Positions 34,192-43,371 of a DNA stretch of 64,000 nucleotides are shown one piece after another; the stretch's first letter is position 1; the number at the start of each line of letters is the position of its first letter. The notes beneath the pieces are model-generated. The model was not told the origin of the DNA, did not search any database, and saw nothing but the letters and a program-made list of their open reading frames with translations. Source of the stretch: Legionella israelensis (GTDB lineage: Bacteria; Pseudomonadota; Gammaproteobacteria; Legionellales; Legionellaceae); NCBI RefSeq assembly GCF_004571175.1, contig NZ_CP038273.1:1240001-1304000 (forward strand), read 5' to 3'. Made by a program: the position numbers and the translations under genes.

Positions 34192-37109
34192 TGGATAATT
34201 CTCTTGCAGCCCTCTGTGAAGCAGTTAAGAAAGTTATATGGCCTCTGAAACCACAACATAATCCCTTGTCTTTTCTTATCATGACGGGTAGACATCAGGT
34301 AGGAAAAACTGCCATATTACGGCAAAGCCAGCTTGAGGAAGCCACCTTATTTGGTGAGCATCAGGCTAAAATATATTATAATCGGCAGGGGGTTATTGTT
34401 GAGTTGAGCGAATCTTGGCTCAATCAGCAAAACCTGCTTCCCAAGCAGATATTAAAACAATTAAATCGCTGTCATCGAGCCATTAAAATCAGCGGCGTTA
34501 TTTTATGTGTGGATATTAAAAAACTTTTGGTAGAAGAACCCGTTCAACTGAACGAGGAAATCAAGGAGCATACCCAGTTACTTCAACGTTTTACTTCAGA
34601 CTTAGCTTATCCTGTAGACTGTTTTCTTCTCTTCACTAAACTGGATGCTCTGGCAGGTTTTTCAGAATTTTATCAAGGAGAGCATGGCAGTGATTTAGCA
34701 AAACCTCTGGGTTTCTCCATTGAATCTGACCAAATACCGTCAAGAGTCACGAGCCTATACCAACAACAGTTTAATCAGTTCGTTGAGATTCTCGGCCAAC
34801 AGATCATTCATAAACTTCACCCCGCACGATCTTCGCTCAAACGCACGTTGATTCGTGAATTTCCTTTACAACTGCTAAGTCTGCGCCAGCCGATACAACT
34901 GCTTATTCAAAAAATAGCGGCCAGTCACTGCAGACTGCGAGCCTTGTATTTCACCAGCGCCGAACAGGGCGGAACCAGCATTGATCGTTTAAATAAAAAA
35001 ATTCAGCATGAATATGCTTTGACCGTTCAGGACACCTTTTCACAAGCGACAAACTATCGCCCGTACTTTATTGACGGTGCCATTGAAAAAATTCAAGCAC
35101 AAACAACATTAATAACTGCAGGGGAACGATTTTCCCCAAAAACCTGGGGTTTGATGATAGGAAGTTTGACGACCGTCGCTGTCCTTATTTTAATGATGAA
35201 TTATTTTAAAACATTTCATATCCTGGATGAAACCAGTAAGGAACTGCTAACGTATGAATCTTTGCTGAGGCAAAATAAAGATGATGCCAATGCACTTTAT
35301 CACTTAACCAGAGCAAAAGATTCTGTTGCCCATCTCAATACGAATGCACTCTTATTTTCCAGTATTCACCAGTTAAAATCTCAACTGCAGAAAAACACCA
35401 AAGAACAGTTAAATGTACGATTTTTACCTTCCATCACCGGAGAATTGGAAACGGTTATCAATGACCCGAAACAAACCCCCGTCAACCGTTATAAGGCGCT
35501 TAAAATCTATCTGATGCTCAAGGAACCTGAACATTTCTCCACCACCGAAGTCATTAAATGGTTTACACAACGTTGGCAAAGACAATCTGTTAAAAATATC
35601 GATGAAAAAATAAAACTGCTTCAACAGGCTATTCGACAGCCCTTACAACCCTTTTCCGTGCATCAGGATATCGTTAATGACGCAAGAAATTATCTGAATG
35701 CCCTACCAGCAAGTTATTTTTATTACTCTTTAGCTAAAGAATACTTCCCCTCGCAAACTCAATCTATTGATATCAAAGGATTTGATTTAGTCACACGGCA
35801 ATTGCCTGTATATTATACGAAATCAGGCTTTTACCAAGTCATGAGAGAGTTGCCGGCTATCAGCCAGAAGATACAAGATGAAAACTGGGTCCTGTCGCAG
35901 CAGGATTTTTCCGAGCTTCAGAGCTTGCTGACAGAAGCCTATTGCTATGATTACGTCAGCTGGTGGAATAATTTTTTAAACCGCTCCCGACCTTCTCACT
36001 TCCAGAATTATCGTGAAGGCCGTCAGCTTTTCCAAACCTTACATCAATCCAGCGCTCTTCGTCAGTTACTTACATTTGTGCAAATGCAGACGAATCCTGA
36101 GCTCAATGATAATAAACCCATTTTTAATCAGCTCATTGCCAATCAGTTCACTGACTTAAATCTCATCAGTCTGTCATCCATACAGGAATTTAACCAGACC
36201 CTGGGAGAAATGGAAAAATTTATGTTAACGCTCAGCGTGATCAATGATCAGGGCAAAACAGCTTTTCATATCACAAAAGGGCGTTTCAATCATGTCAATT
36301 CGTCTGATCCGATCACTATACTTTATAGCCACTCGCAACGTTTGCCAGAACCTGTCTCTAACTGGATTAAGCAACTGGCTGATGATAGCTGGGTGCTGCT
36401 TATTAATGACACACGCCAATATATTAATCAAAAATGGCAGGATATCGTGTTCAAAGAATATCAAACAAAAATTGCCCACCGCTATCCTTTTGAAGCTTCT
36501 CAAAATGAGATCGCTCTGGGCGACTTCAATCATTTTTTCTCAACACATGGAATCTTCAATCAATTCATTAACGATTATATAAAGCCATTTCTCAACACAT
36601 CCAGTGCTAAATGGCAACCTAAAGCGGTCAATGAGTATCTTCTTCCCATCTCAAAAGACATGATGAATGAAATCATTCGTGCCAACATCATCACCAATAT
36701 GTTTTTTCCCAATCAAGGAGAGGAAAGTAAAATTGAATTCAGCTTACAGAAAATTAATCTTGACCCTGTTATTGCCAATCTTGAACTGAAAATTGGTCAT
36801 GAAGAATTAACGGATAATCAAGACAGTGAATCTTATATGCCCTTCAGATGGCCACAGTTGGATGCTAAGCTCTCTTTAGATTCTATTGATGGAAATCATT
36901 ATGAATTATCGGAAAAGGGCGTATGGGCCTTTTTTCGGCTGCTTGAAAAGGTAAATGTCATTGTTGATGAAACAAATAGCAGTTCTCTGCAGATACTTTT
37001 TGAAATCAATTCAAATTCCGGACGCTATCTTCTTAGAACATCAAATCCGGTTAATCCGTTTATACCCGGCATTCTGAATGGCTTTGGTTTGCAGGAAAGC
37101 ATCGTCTGA
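34191..37109 (+). CDS. icmF: Dot/Icm protein IcmF
   Basis: This 972-aa IcmF, related to TssM of type VI secretion, is an inner-membrane partner of IcmH. It stabilises DotF/DotG-containing core complexes and targets them to the pole. A Walker A-like MTGRHQVGKTAI lies near residue 30. A clear membrane segment is TWGLMIGSLTTVAVLILMMNYF (about 316-338), followed by a large periplasmic helical region. Its length is like the known 973-aa protein. It converges on icmB with only 101 bp between. Confidence 0.92.
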   Translation: MDNSLAALCEAVKKVIWPLKPQHNPLSFLIMTGRHQVGKTAILRQSQLEEATLFGEHQAKIYYNRQGVIVELSESWLNQQNLLPKQILKQLNRCHRAIKISGVILCVDIKKLLVEEPVQLNEEIKEHTQLLQRFTSDLAYPVDCFLLFTKLDALAGFSEFYQGEHGSDLAKPLGFSIESDQIPSRVTSLYQQQFNQFVEILGQQIIHKLHPARSSLKRTLIREFPLQLLSLRQPIQLLIQKIAASHCRLRALYFTSAEQGGTSIDRLNKKIQHEYALTVQDTFSQATNYRPYFIDGAIEKIQAQTTLITAGERFSPKTWGLMIGSLTTVAVLILMMNYFKTFHILDETSKELLTYESLLRQNKDDANALYHLTRAKDSVAHLNTNALLFSSIHQLKSQLQKNTKEQLNVRFLPSITGELETVINDPKQTPVNRYKALKIYLMLKEPEHFSTTEVIKWFTQRWQRQSVKNIDEKIKLLQQAIRQPLQPFSVHQDIVNDARNYLNALPASYFYYSLAKEYFPSQTQSIDIKGFDLVTRQLPVYYTKSGFYQVMRELPAISQKIQDENWVLSQQDFSELQSLLTEAYCYDYVSWWNNFLNRSRPSHFQNYREGRQLFQTLHQSSALRQLLTFVQMQTNPELNDNKPIFNQLIANQFTDLNLISLSSIQEFNQTLGEMEKFMLTLSVINDQGKTAFHITKGRFNHVNSSDPITILYSHSQRLPEPVSNWIKQLADDSWVLLINDTRQYINQKWQDIVFKEYQTKIAHRYPFEASQNEIALGDFNHFFSTHGIFNQFINDYIKPFLNTSSAKWQPKAVNEYLLPISKDMMNEIIRANIITNMFFPNQGEESKIEFSLQKINLDPVIANLELKIGHEELTDNQDSESYMPFRWPQLDAKLSLDSIDGNHYELSEKGVWAFFRLLEKVNVIVDETNSSSLQILFEINSNSGRYLLRTSNPVNPFIPGILNGFGLQESIV

Positions 37110-37210
37110 CACATGCCTATTTAAAATTCGAGCAACTCAAAATCATTTTTTACGAGAATGAAACGTATAAAAGCGCAGCATAGATAGCTATCTGAGCATT
37201 TTGAGAGTTC

Positions 37211-40200
37211 TTATGAAGGAGGAAGAGCTTTGACATTCGGATCTTTGGAATAGGCATTAAGGATATCTGTTATTAATTGCTCAATGACCCCTTCTTTAGC
37301 CTCTTCTTCAATTAATCCGGCTTCCTCTTTCATGGCCGCAAGGCGATCTTCAACTACTTTGGCAATTGAGCCGTTTGGAAATAAGGTTGCCAGCAATCTT
37401 CTGGCTTCAGCAGGCCCAAGATGACGGTACAATCGGTTGCGTACTGTCGCATCTTCAGCCGTGGTACTGAAGGCCCACAGCTCGATAGGTCCTAAGGTCA
37501 AAGTCAGCAGTTGAACGTTCACTCCTGCTTTTGTGGCAAATTGAGCAAGAAACGTTGCTCCGCCTCTTCTCGGCCCATGAACACGATTTCTTAAAGCGAT
37601 TTTTGCTGTTTCGGACAAACCGAAAATCTTGGTGGTTTTATCAATAGCCTGTGAAGGTCCAGCATCCATGATATAAATGGCTGTTGCAAAATCAATCATG
37701 ATAGGGTCAAAATCTTCAACTGCCTGGGATAACAAGGCAATTTGCACCTTCCATTTACGACCCTCCCTCATATCAATAATCACCTGATCGCGAACGGCCT
37801 GTGATTTGGCTGTGCGGTGGAATTCATCATAAACAATACGTTTGTGATCTTCTCTGATTTCCTGAATTCTATCCTTATGATAGTCTTTATATTGCTCAGG
37901 GATCTCACTCAAGGCTTCTTCTGTCAGATAATAATGCCTTGCAAGGACATAACGTGCCAACATATACATGATCGCTGTTTGCCTGTCAGCAGCTTCACCG
38001 CCTGTTTTGGCTACCTCGTCCAGATCAAGAGAAACCACACGCGCATCACCAATATCAAAAGCACTGACACGGGAGAGAATGGGATATTCGCGAACAGCTG
38101 AGGAAACCATACGGGAAAAAGCGCTGATCAAAGATTCACCGGTAGGAGCTGTAACCTTTTCATATAAATCCTCGATGGAAGGCGTTCGACAAATTGAAGC
38201 CGCATCAGCAAGCAAAGGCATGGCATAACGTTGTGCCAACATCGCTTCATGGATAAAACCTGCGGAATATAGTGAATCCGTCACTTCCCACCAGGTGGAT
38301 TTTGAATCACGAACAAATCCTATTTCTTCCAGAATTCCATCAATAAATTCTTCCAGACCAGGAGAGTATGGTGCAGGATTATATTCATCCGCCAGACTTT
38401 TATAAAGCTCATCCACGACCATACCGGCAAGATCCGCCATGCCATCATAAGGTTTTTCTGAGCCTAAGGGCGTGGTTAACAAAGTAAGAAAATTAACCAA
38501 AAATGAGCGTTCAAGAGCAGTTGGATAACGGCAACCCAACTGAGTATCAAATGGATTAATAGAATATTCAGGTGTCATTCGCAAACGATGATAGCCCACT
38601 AAATGTCGCTTGGAAGCCGGTAAAGCTTCTCTCAACAGCGAAATTAAACCACTGCTTGAAGGACCAATATCAATAATGGCAATGCGTGGTAAACGCGTCA
38701 ATCCTCCCGAAAGACACAAAGCAAGATTTAAAGCATTCGATAATACGGACTTACCGGAGCCTGGGCGAGCATAGACCAAATCAATCCAAGTGGTTTGTTG
38801 TGTTGAGCCTGGTTGAAACGGCCATGGTTTCCCATCTGGGGTACGATACAATAAGGCGCCTGTTTTCCAAGGAGAAGCCGGTCGAGTAATAGGAAGCATC
38901 GTTATAACATCGGACAAGGGAGCTACAGAAGGCACTGCAGCGCTTTTTAAAGTCGTTGCCAACATACTCGAGACAAAACCTGCAAAGGCATCACCACAAA
39001 TTTCCGATACGTCGGTTGACCCCCATCCCTGAATGGCTTTCACTAATTCAGAACTACGTCGTCGTAATAAAGGCAGATTATCCTCAGGCGCCCATGTGGT
39101 AGCGACGACCCGCAGACGAACGATAGAGTCGTCTGTATTCAGATCAAGGTATTTTAATAAATTAACCGAGTCACTGATCAAGCGATTTTGTGCCGAGGAA
39201 AAGCTCAGGATGGCTGACAACAGCCCCTTTAACTTGATTGTATTTAAACCTTCACTTTCAATAAGAAATGATATACGCCAGGGAATATGTGAAGGCAAAA
39301 TTCGGGCAAATAAGCTGAGGAATGGCCGTACATCTTTAGGGAATAAATCAATAAAGGCCGAGGAGTATATTTTATTACCTACTTTTACCGTACGCAAATC
39401 CAATACTTCTGCATCCCGAGGAATGGTCTGTTTTGCCAATGATGGCCACAATAAATCAGAAGGGTCACCATCAAATCCATTAATCTCCCTTACAGGCAGT
39501 CGATCACCAGGCAATGTGGCGCGCCAATCATCGGCGGTATAGTCGGGATCAGCAGTCATCCTTATGGCATGAACGGCATCATGAACTTCCAGTAAACTGC
39601 CATAAATATTTAATGCATCCAGGTCATTCTGGATAGCGCGTACATAAGCATCGTGGGTATCTCTCAATTCTGGTATGGCGGCATAAATCGCCTGGGTGTT
39701 TAGAAATGGAGGGGCTTTATTCTCCTTAAGCATTTTCATTTTGGCTTTGTTCGCTGCTTTTAACTGATCACTGGTCAAATTGAACGGCCGGGTGATCAAC
39801 ACAAAATACACTCGTTCTTCAGCACAATATTGAGCCAAATAATTCACACGTTCTGTAAATAAATCATCCAATTCCAGTTCCAGACGTTTGGAGGTCGCTT
39901 CTGCCGGGGCATAAATGTCGCGAATGACCTTTCGGATATTTTGTTTGTCATGACTAAAATAGACTTGCAAGGCGTGTCCTGGCCTACCCATGGCAGGCTG
40001 AAATGCATTGCTTAAACCTTCCACCAAACGAATGAATTCTTCACTACCGGCAAGGGCGGTTATACCTTCAATTTTTATAATTGAGATAAGAGATCCATCG
40101 TGATTGACAAGAACCGTTGGGCTGTCAGCAGTTTCCAGATCACAATAGGATTCTGTCGTTTGTTTGAGTGATGTACTTAGCCAGGCTAAAAAAGTATCAA

Positions 40201-40234
40201 CACTTTCAAAAAACGACTCTACCCATTTACCCAT
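37211..40234 (-). CDS. icmB: Dot/Icm ATPase IcmB/DotO
   Basis: This 1007-aa VirB4-like ATPase forms the hexameric cytosolic complex with DotB that powers Dot/Icm. Walker A is YARPGSGKSVLSNAL (about 491) and a Walker B-like region is KRIVYDEFHRTA. Length and sequence fit the L. pneumophila family (1009 aa). In L. pneumophila tphA lies between icmB and icmF; here the gap is only 101 bp and tphA is missing. Its upstream neighbour icmJ is 312 bp away, separated by a palindromic element. Confidence 0.95.
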   Translation of the reverse strand: MGKWVESFFESVDTFLAWLSTSLKQTTESYCDLETADSPTVLVNHDGSLISIIKIEGITALAGSEEFIRLVEGLSNAFQPAMGRPGHALQVYFSHDKQNIRKVIRDIYAPAEATSKRLELELDDLFTERVNYLAQYCAEERVYFVLITRPFNLTSDQLKAANKAKMKMLKENKAPPFLNTQAIYAAIPELRDTHDAYVRAIQNDLDALNIYGSLLEVHDAVHAIRMTADPDYTADDWRATLPGDRLPVREINGFDGDPSDLLWPSLAKQTIPRDAEVLDLRTVKVGNKIYSSAFIDLFPKDVRPFLSLFARILPSHIPWRISFLIESEGLNTIKLKGLLSAILSFSSAQNRLISDSVNLLKYLDLNTDDSIVRLRVVATTWAPEDNLPLLRRRSSELVKAIQGWGSTDVSEICGDAFAGFVSSMLATTLKSAAVPSVAPLSDVITMLPITRPASPWKTGALLYRTPDGKPWPFQPGSTQQTTWIDLVYARPGSGKSVLSNALNLALCLSGGLTRLPRIAIIDIGPSSSGLISLLREALPASKRHLVGYHRLRMTPEYSINPFDTQLGCRYPTALERSFLVNFLTLLTTPLGSEKPYDGMADLAGMVVDELYKSLADEYNPAPYSPGLEEFIDGILEEIGFVRDSKSTWWEVTDSLYSAGFIHEAMLAQRYAMPLLADAASICRTPSIEDLYEKVTAPTGESLISAFSRMVSSAVREYPILSRVSAFDIGDARVVSLDLDEVAKTGGEAADRQTAIMYMLARYVLARHYYLTEEALSEIPEQYKDYHKDRIQEIREDHKRIVYDEFHRTAKSQAVRDQVIIDMREGRKWKVQIALLSQAVEDFDPIMIDFATAIYIMDAGPSQAIDKTTKIFGLSETAKIALRNRVHGPRRGGATFLAQFATKAGVNVQLLTLTLGPIELWAFSTTAEDATVRNRLYRHLGPAEARRLLATLFPNGSIAKVVEDRLAAMKEEAGLIEEEAKEGVIEQLITDILNAYSKDPNVKALPPS

Positions 40235-40361
40235 ACCATATCCCCGTATTTACATGCTGCAAAATCATTCTAACAATAATATCCTTTGGCATAAAATCTC
40301 TTAGAACTTGTTCCTATCATTTTTTTTATCTTTGCAACTTTATTGTCCCGGCCATCTCGTT

Positions 40362-40507
40362 CTGAGATTCTCGGCTGCAAATGAACATGGTTTAGCTCAA
40401 ATTTTAGTTGACCTAAGTAAATAGCTCTTTCAATAGCCATTTTTTATTTAACGTAGTCAAACTAAAAATCAAGTAAATCAGTCTAAATTTGCAGCCGAGA
40501 ATCTCAG
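40362..40507. repeat. Palindromic MITE-like element between icmJ and icmB
   Basis: Perfect 21-bp inverted ends (40362-40382 and 40487-40507, starting CTGAGATTCTCGG) enclose 104 bp in which a second imperfect inverted pair (ATTTTAGTTGAC / GTCAAACTAAAAAT) continues the symmetry. There is no coding content and no clear target duplication. It may be a small non-autonomous element or a long RNA hairpin in the icm transcript. Confidence 0.65.
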
Positions 40508-40546
40508 GAAAAGACTTGAACATTCAGGGCACTTTCCTTTTGTCTA

Positions 40547-41170
40547 CTACACAGCAATTTCTTCAAGAGCGCTTGCAGCCCATTTTTCAATTTGTTTACG
40601 AAATTTAGCCCTTGACGGCAATAAACGTACATTTTTAAAGATTTTATCTACGTCTTCTTGGTTAATACCCGAATCAATGATCAACTGCCCAAAAATCGCT
40701 GGATCACTTGTTCCTTCACCATACTTTTCCTCTACAGTCTGGGATCGAAACTTAAAACTGCGATAAATGTTTTGTGCACTGCTCTTGTAGCCTGTGTCAT
40801 TGGTAATTGCACAAAATAATACGTGACACAAGCTGTTTAACTCCGCTTGAGAAAGCTCAGGCAAATAAATTAAGGTACCTCCTCCATAGCCACCGACGCC
40901 AACAGATTCGACAAAAAAACATTGGGCACAAAAACAGCATGCTGTCAGCAGATTTGTCATACGATTATTGGTATAATCTCCATCCAGATTTACAATTTCC
41001 TGAAAATTTTTGGCCTGAAATCCACAGAATTGACAGGTATATCGATCCCTCTGCAATATTTTTTCCTCGAAAGCCTTAAAGCGTTTGTCCGCTTTCCTCG
41101 CTGAATACAAGCGCCATGAACCGGGTGTAGCCATCAACCTTAAGCTGTATTGTTTGTCATTGCTGCCCAT
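40547..41170 (-). CDS. icmJ: Dot/Icm coupling-complex protein IcmJ/DotN
   Basis: This 207-aa cytosolic zinc-binding protein docks on the DotL carboxy-terminal tail in the type IV coupling complex. It has an HNH-like fold: CQFCGFQAKNFQEIVNLDG and LTACCFCAQCFF hold the four Cys ligands. The start MGSNDKQYSLRLMATPGSWRL matches the family. The gene lies between icmD (minus strand, upstream) and icmB. Confidence 0.93.
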   Translation of the reverse strand: MGSNDKQYSLRLMATPGSWRLYSARKADKRFKAFEEKILQRDRYTCQFCGFQAKNFQEIVNLDGDYTNNRMTNLLTACCFCAQCFFVESVGVGGYGGGTLIYLPELSQAELNSLCHVLFCAITNDTGYKSSAQNIYRSFKFRSQTVEEKYGEGTSDPAIFGQLIIDSGINQEDVDKIFKNVRLLPSRAKFRKQIEKWAASALEEIAV

Positions 41171-41281
41171 ACATGTAAGCTCTCAAGATAGTGATGCAGG
41201 ATTAAATAAAAAACTTATGAGCAAATCATTGCTCATAAGTACTTTTATCTTGCAATTGCATGAATAAGATATTTAATCCTA

Positions 41282-41695
41282 TTAGGATCCACCACCACTG
41301 GTGGTGAAAACCGTACCCGTAGGTCCTGCAACTGTACCAGATGAACCAAACATCGTCTCCCCAGTAATACCTAAAATGGTAGGCAGGAATAACAATGCCG
41401 CAGCGATGAAAACCAAGGCAATAGGTGTACCTATTGGTATTTGCGTTGGGTTATCTTTATGCTGCTTAAATTTCATAATAGCACCAATTGAAAAGCCCAA
41501 TCCGGCCAGGTAAGAACCAGCGGTAATTAATTTTGCCAAACTGGTAAATGACTGGGTTATTTGCGAAGCCATTCCACCTAGCGTCAAGGCGCTACTGCTA
41601 CCGGCAAATGCATCACTTGCAATGAGCAATAAACTGAAACCACCCATACAAGCAAGCAATCGGCCATAAATTGAACTAGCCTTTATTTTATTCAT
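41282..41695 (-). CDS. icmD: Dot/Icm inner-membrane protein IcmD/DotP
   Basis: This protein of about 137 aa has two main membrane segments (residues about 12-32 and 84-106) and a short loop. ITQSFTSLAKLITAGSYLAGLGFSIGAIMKFKQHK is typical of DotP and related to DotE. Start at the ATG at 41695, since the codon at 41698 is a GTG and GGGGGAG lies 11 bases upstream. Its low-complexity Gly/Thr-rich tail (GPTGTVFTTSGGGS) is exposed. Confidence 0.9.
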   Translation of the reverse strand: MNKIKASSIYGRLLACMGGFSLLLIASDAFAGSSSALTLGGMASQITQSFTSLAKLITAGSYLAGLGFSIGAIMKFKQHKDNPTQIPIGTPIALVFIAAALLFLPTILGITGETMFGSSGTVAGPTGTVFTTSGGGS

Positions 41696-41940
41696 CACAG
41701 TAATATCTCCCCCATTCTAAAATTAACATTATATAAAAAAGTATTATGGATAATTTCTAACCTCGCAACTGTATTTATAATCAATATAAAAATTTTGTAA
41801 TCTCTAAACATATTTCAATTATGCACTTAGATTACGCCATTCCAGTGAACTTTTCTACAATGAGTTTCCCTAAATAAAGCATAGCATAAACCGTCTCTAA
41901 TACACTGGAAAAAAGAAAAGATATTAACCAATCTCATCAA

Positions 41941-42522
41941 TTAAGTACCATATAAAGTATTATTAATAACCTCTAATGTAGCTACGATATTTATTGCCAG
42001 AATACCGCCCACTACGTGAACAAAACCTTTTCCTGTTCCCCCTGGGGGTTGTCCCTGAGAAGCAGAACGGGCTATAAGTACCCACCCTCTGATAAAAGCA
42101 ATGAGCCCTATGACTTGTATCAGCAAAACCAAAGGACGTCCCACTACGCTTCCTGGGCCAAAAAGTGTATTCAAAGTTTGATTTTGGCTGGTAATTGGCG
42201 CATATTGCAATATATTTGAATCACCAAATGAAGTCTGCAACAAAATTGCAAGACCCGTGGGGAAATAAATAAAAATAGCGGCAACGATCAAATATGTTAT
42301 GGGTTCTTTAAGGCTGGCATTACTAGACATCATGGTTCTTGCTTCACCATATACCTTAAGACTATATATAGCCTTGAATGCAAAAGCCAGTCCTATTAAA
42401 TAAGCTGCACCGGTTAATAATCTTTCTACTGGTTCTAATGATTTAGCAATATTGGTTAATATATCTGCCTGGCTCGCTATCCAGCACGCAACAGTGCCGC
42501 CTGTACAAGTTGAATCTGCCAT
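41941..42522 (-). CDS. icmC: Dot/Icm inner-membrane protein IcmC/DotE
   Basis: This 193-aa protein has four hydrophobic segments. ILTNIAKSLEPVERLLTGAAYLIGLAFAFKAI and EPITYLIVAAIFIYFPTGLAILLQTSFGDSNILQYA are the family landmarks shared with DotV and DotP. The carboxy part reads GGILAINIVATLEVINNTLYGT. It lies 6 bp downstream of icmG in the minus-strand operon. Confidence 0.93.
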   Translation of the reverse strand: MADSTCTGGTVACWIASQADILTNIAKSLEPVERLLTGAAYLIGLAFAFKAIYSLKVYGEARTMMSSNASLKEPITYLIVAAIFIYFPTGLAILLQTSFGDSNILQYAPITSQNQTLNTLFGPGSVVGRPLVLLIQVIGLIAFIRGWVLIARSASQGQPPGGTGKGFVHVVGGILAINIVATLEVINNTLYGT

Positions 42523-42528
42523 AGATCC

Positions 42529-43359
42529 TCAGTTATCTTGCTGACTGAACCGTATAATTTTTCCTGAACTTGTTATTATTTTACCCTGTATTGGATCAAT
42601 CAATTTAACTACTCCATACCCGGAAATATTTGATCCCTCACTAACTGTAATTGTAGAACCGTTTGAGGCAATTAGCCAAGCTCTACCTGGAATCACCGCT
42701 TGAATGTAATAAACTACGCTCGGCTTAACGCGTCGAACTACTCGATGTTTTACAACTTTGGGCTTTAAGCGGACCTTGAGATGAGCCAGTTCTTGAGATT
42801 GAGCTTCCAGTTGAGAAGACAATTGGCTTAATGTTTGGTTTAATTTACTCACTTGATCACTAAGTCCACTCAGATTACTGCTAAGACTCCCTATCTGATT
42901 GCTGATGGAATTCACCTCTGAACGCAAACTTTGCTGACTTACTTCCATAGCGTTCAATTTTTGTCTGAATTCTCGCTCCGTCTCTGTGGTAATCGCAGGA
43001 GTCGGTGCAGGTGAAGGAGGTGCTGCTTCTGGCCTGGTTACCTTGGTAGGTTGTTTGATTGCCGTCGTATCTACAGCAGGTACAGAAGATTTTTCTGGCT
43101 GAGTCCTTCCTGTAAACCAATATCCCAAAAATTTATAAATGATCATAGCTAATACAATAATGCCTACAGCGATCAAAGCATTTCGCCTGACATTGGTCGT
43201 GCTCCTTCCTTCAGTAGGAGTTGTATCAAACTGGCTGCCTTTACCCTCTGGCTGATTAAATTCAGGATTAAGTGCATCCAGATCGGAGAATTGATATTCT
43301 TCATTATACTGATCATCATACTGATCGGTATCTGGATTATTTTGATCATTATCTGCCAT
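42529..43359 (-). CDS. icmG: Dot/Icm protein IcmG/DotF
   Basis: This 276-aa bitopic inner-membrane protein surrounds the DotG channel and interacts with effectors. The amino-terminal acidic cytosolic tail is DNDQNNPDTDQYDDQYNEEY, followed by a transmembrane helix NALIAVGIIVLAMIIYKFLGYW (about 60-81). A Pro-rich stretch and a coiled coil with heptads (EVSQQSLRSEVNSISNQIG..., about 137-190) follow, then a globular periplasmic domain with a carboxy-terminal SSGKIIRFSQQDN. Confidence 0.92.
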   Translation of the reverse strand: MADNDQNNPDTDQYDDQYNEEYQFSDLDALNPEFNQPEGKGSQFDTTPTEGRSTTNVRRNALIAVGIIVLAMIIYKFLGYWFTGRTQPEKSSVPAVDTTAIKQPTKVTRPEAAPPSPAPTPAITTETEREFRQKLNAMEVSQQSLRSEVNSISNQIGSLSSNLSGLSDQVSKLNQTLSQLSSQLEAQSQELAHLKVRLKPKVVKHRVVRRVKPSVVYYIQAVIPGRAWLIASNGSTITVSEGSNISGYGVVKLIDPIQGKIITSSGKIIRFSQQDN

Positions 43360-43371
43360 TTTTATCCGCCA

